A stretch of 64,000 nucleotides of DNA, from positions 11,112,501 to 11,176,500 of the forward strand of contig JAHQIY010000001.1 of the NCBI GenBank assembly GCA_019054805.1. Reading direction: 5' to 3'. The notes beneath the pieces were generated by a model, which saw only the letters and a list, made by a program, of their open reading frames with translations, was not told the DNA's origin and made no database searches. The position numbers and the translations under genes are program-made. Numbering within the stretch: the first letter of the stretch is position 1; each line of letters opens with the position of its first letter. Shown here piece after piece: positions 61,829 through 64,000 of the stretch. The DNA comes from Brachionus manjavacas. Its lineage: Eukaryota > Rotifera > Eurotatoria > Ploima > Brachionidae.

Positions 61829-63240
61829 TTTTAAATTAAAAATTTAAAAAAAAATTAAAATGAATTTTCTGAAATGATTTTTTGCGATGATTTATAATTA
61901 AATTTTGAAAATTTTTCCGTTCAAAATGAATTTTATGCTTGTTGCCATGGTGGCAAACTTGAACAATCATAAATTTAAACATTAAATAGATCAATGTAGG
62001 AAAAAATAGCAAAGTTTATATTAAGTGACCTTTTTGAATTATTTTAAAAGCAAGTTCAATACAGTTCGATCAAAAAGCGATTAATTCGCAAATATGTTAA
62101 AATTTAACTTTTTTTTTTGTTTAGTTACAAATATTCTTTTTGTTATCCCGGTAAAAAAACAATTTGGCCAAAAACAAAACCTAGTTTACTTCCAAATAAT
62201 GTTAAATTAGCATATTTTAGAGAGACTTCATTTCAAATTTTAGCTTGTACAGTATTGTTAATAGTTTCAGAATCACTACATTACTTTTGTCTTTTCAAAT
62301 GTTAGTTTTGAATTATTAGTGTTTAAATTTTTGAAAATTTTTTTTTTTAATTTTGAAAAATAAATTATTAAAATATAAATTTATTGCTCTTAGAAAGAAT
62401 TTTATAAACCTTGAAAATCACATTCATATTCATAAATAAATAGAGTATAATTTTACCAAGTAATTATTCAAGTGTAAAATGTTATCGAATTGATTTTAAA
62501 ATTTTCGTTTTTTAAGCTATCAAAATTCAATTCAAAGAGTTTTTATTTATTAATTTTTAAAAGATTAATTTAGAATAAATTATATTTTAATTGAAAATTG
62601 AAAACAAGTTTAAATTACAAATATGCTTAATTTTTTAACCAACTTTATTACATTCGGCAAGATTTTTATTTCATTAATAAATTTAAAGGGTATTTTTGAG
62701 TAAAAATTTTATCTTTTTTAAATGTTTAAATTTTTAATTAAAAAAATTATTAATAAATAAATAATAATTTAAAAAAAAAAAAAATTTTACTCAAAAGAAT
62801 ACCAAATAAATTTAAGGTAAAAAATGTATTAATGAAATAAAAATCATGCCATTAAAATCAAAATTAAAATTAAAATCAAACAACCATAACTAATGCTTTA
62901 AAAATGGATAGTATTTGTTAATTTAGTAAGTAATAAAAAAAAACTTGCCTTGGGAAGCTCTTTTTCAGGGCAAATTTCGCATTGTGTTTAATTACTGTTT
63001 TTTTCCAAAAGGCAAAATTTTCGTTAAAATCTTTTTAAGTAACGTACTTTTAACTTAATTTCTAAAGATAATATTTTTTTATCATTAATTTGAATCTTTT
63101 AATCCAGTCTATAAATATAAAATTTAATTTGATAAAAAAATATTTATTGTTGTCTATGATTTAAAAAAAATAATTATCAATTTTATTGATTTTTTAATAA
63201 TTAAAAAAATTTTTGAAAATCTTGTAATTTATTTGGAATT
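61829..63240. other. Spacer upstream of PCM1
   Basis: No gene seen. AT-rich DNA; the 62-residue frame at 62117 has no recognisable content. The PCM1 promoter should lie at the left edge. Confidence 0.45.
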
Positions 63241-63245
63241 ATCAG

Positions 63246-63355
63246 GCAGCTATGATCAGAGTGACCGTGATCTTTTCTCGGCTCAGCAGTACATTCAGTT
63301 TGAACCTGAATTGATATTTTTACATGAAAAAGGACATTATTTAAAGTCATTATAG
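63246..63355 (+). other. Possible isolated exon
   Basis: After an acceptor-like AATTATCAG at 63237-63245, a GC-richer island reads (G)GSYDQSDRDLFSAQQYIQ, then FEPELIFLHEKGHYLKSL and a stop at about 63355. Composition and the open frame stand out from the flanks. No partner exon and no family was recognised, and the minus strand also has a short open frame here, so this is only a suggestion. Confidence 0.25.
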
Positions 63356-64000
63356 ATGAAAATAAAAGTTAAACTGATTAGGGTTATTGAAATTGGAAAA
63401 GATTACCAAATGGAGTAATTACAAAGTAAAAAAATAAAAAATTAGATGATTTTTCGTACAGAAAAAATAAAACTTTAAATAATCTTTTTATATTTTCTTA
63501 TTTCGGCATCCATATTGAAACCCTTGAATTTCGCTCCACTGGATAATTACTTTTGGTTGCTTGTTTTTATTATCAATAGATTTATCAAATGCTTTGTTAT
63601 TTTATTGATCATTTTTCATAGAAAATTTTTTTAAAAAATATAATATATTGTTTTTTTGTAAAATATTTTAAAATTTAAATTATCGTAAAATTTTTCATTT
63701 TAAAATAAATCTTTTATACCTTAATAACAAAAATAAACCTTTAAAATAAATCTCGAAGCTAAGCTTCATACTAGCGAAATTGTTAATTTTGCTACAAAAG
63801 ATTGAATTTTTTTAAAAATTTTAAAAAAATGATTTTAAAGAGATTTGAAAAAAATGTTTGATCGCATCATCTTAATGTGCTAATGTCAAAATTCAATTTA
63901 AGACAAATGAGTTAACGTGAAGAATTACAAACTTTGTATGAGAAAGTTATAATCAAGAGAAATTGCAAACTGATCACATTTAGTAATTGCTTCCTATAAT
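63356..64000. other. Terminal AT-rich stretch
   Basis: No feature recognised. Confidence 0.5.

Noticed and set aside
1-64000. Retroviral or LTR element, Polinton, CRISPR array, operon
   Set aside because: No LTR pairs, gag/pol/integrase, capsid or envelope motifs, spaced repeats or co-oriented gene clusters were seen.

Overview
The window is a very AT-rich stretch (by eye roughly three quarters A+T) of an invertebrate animal nuclear genome. Genes are split into many exons with mostly 45-65 bp GT-AG introns, and the gaps between genes are packed with small transposon fossils. All recognisable proteins are animal families: PXK, soluble guanylate cyclase beta, PDS5, TMEM33, Rab32, adenylate kinase 2, a class A GPCR and PCM1. 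Extreme AT content, tiny introns and this gene set fit a monogonont rotifer of the Brachionus type, but that assignment is inference; other AT-rich spiralians are possible.

Layout. 1-2011 (+): 3' part of PXK. 2012-10147: gene-free, with a MITE, a 5'-truncated LINE and several tail-like repeats. 10148-14014 (+): soluble guanylate cyclase beta, with a MITE in its one long intron. 14015-17724: spacer with a long-TIR MITE and duplicated segments. 27641-17725 (-): PDS5, 19 exons, with MITEs in a long intron. 28367-29391 (+): TMEM33, divergent from PDS5 with 725 bp between their start codons. About 30.0-30.6 kb: LINE 3' end. 32264/32072-31222 (-): Rab32-like GTPase. About 34 kb: MULE transposase fragment. 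36496-37489 (+): adenylate kinase 2. 37782-38567: pogo/Tigger element with a transposase C-terminus. 38.6-47.8 kb: long gene desert. 47833-49470 (+): class A GPCR. 51.2-56.5 kb: a transposon graveyard (mariner, LINE and MULE pieces, long-TIR fold-back, TA-flanked MITE, tRNA-like sequence). 61801-56751 (-): PCM1, whose last exon is far richer in G+C than anything else here. 61.8-64 kb: spacer with one possible stray exon.

The genes do not form a pathway or operon; they are unrelated housekeeping and signalling genes. Exon models were built by hand from splice consensus and protein family similarity. For PDS5, PCM1, TMEM33, AK2 and sGC beta every exon phase agrees, and the five coding totals give lengths plausible for each family. 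I found no rRNA, CRISPR array or clearly functional tRNA, and no convincing new multi-gene system. The most unusual signals are the diverse short fold-back elements, a recurrent hairpin-plus-(AAATA)n tail, a PCNA-binding-like motif at the end of the pogo transposase fragment, and possible spliced-leader acceptors just upstream of several start codons.
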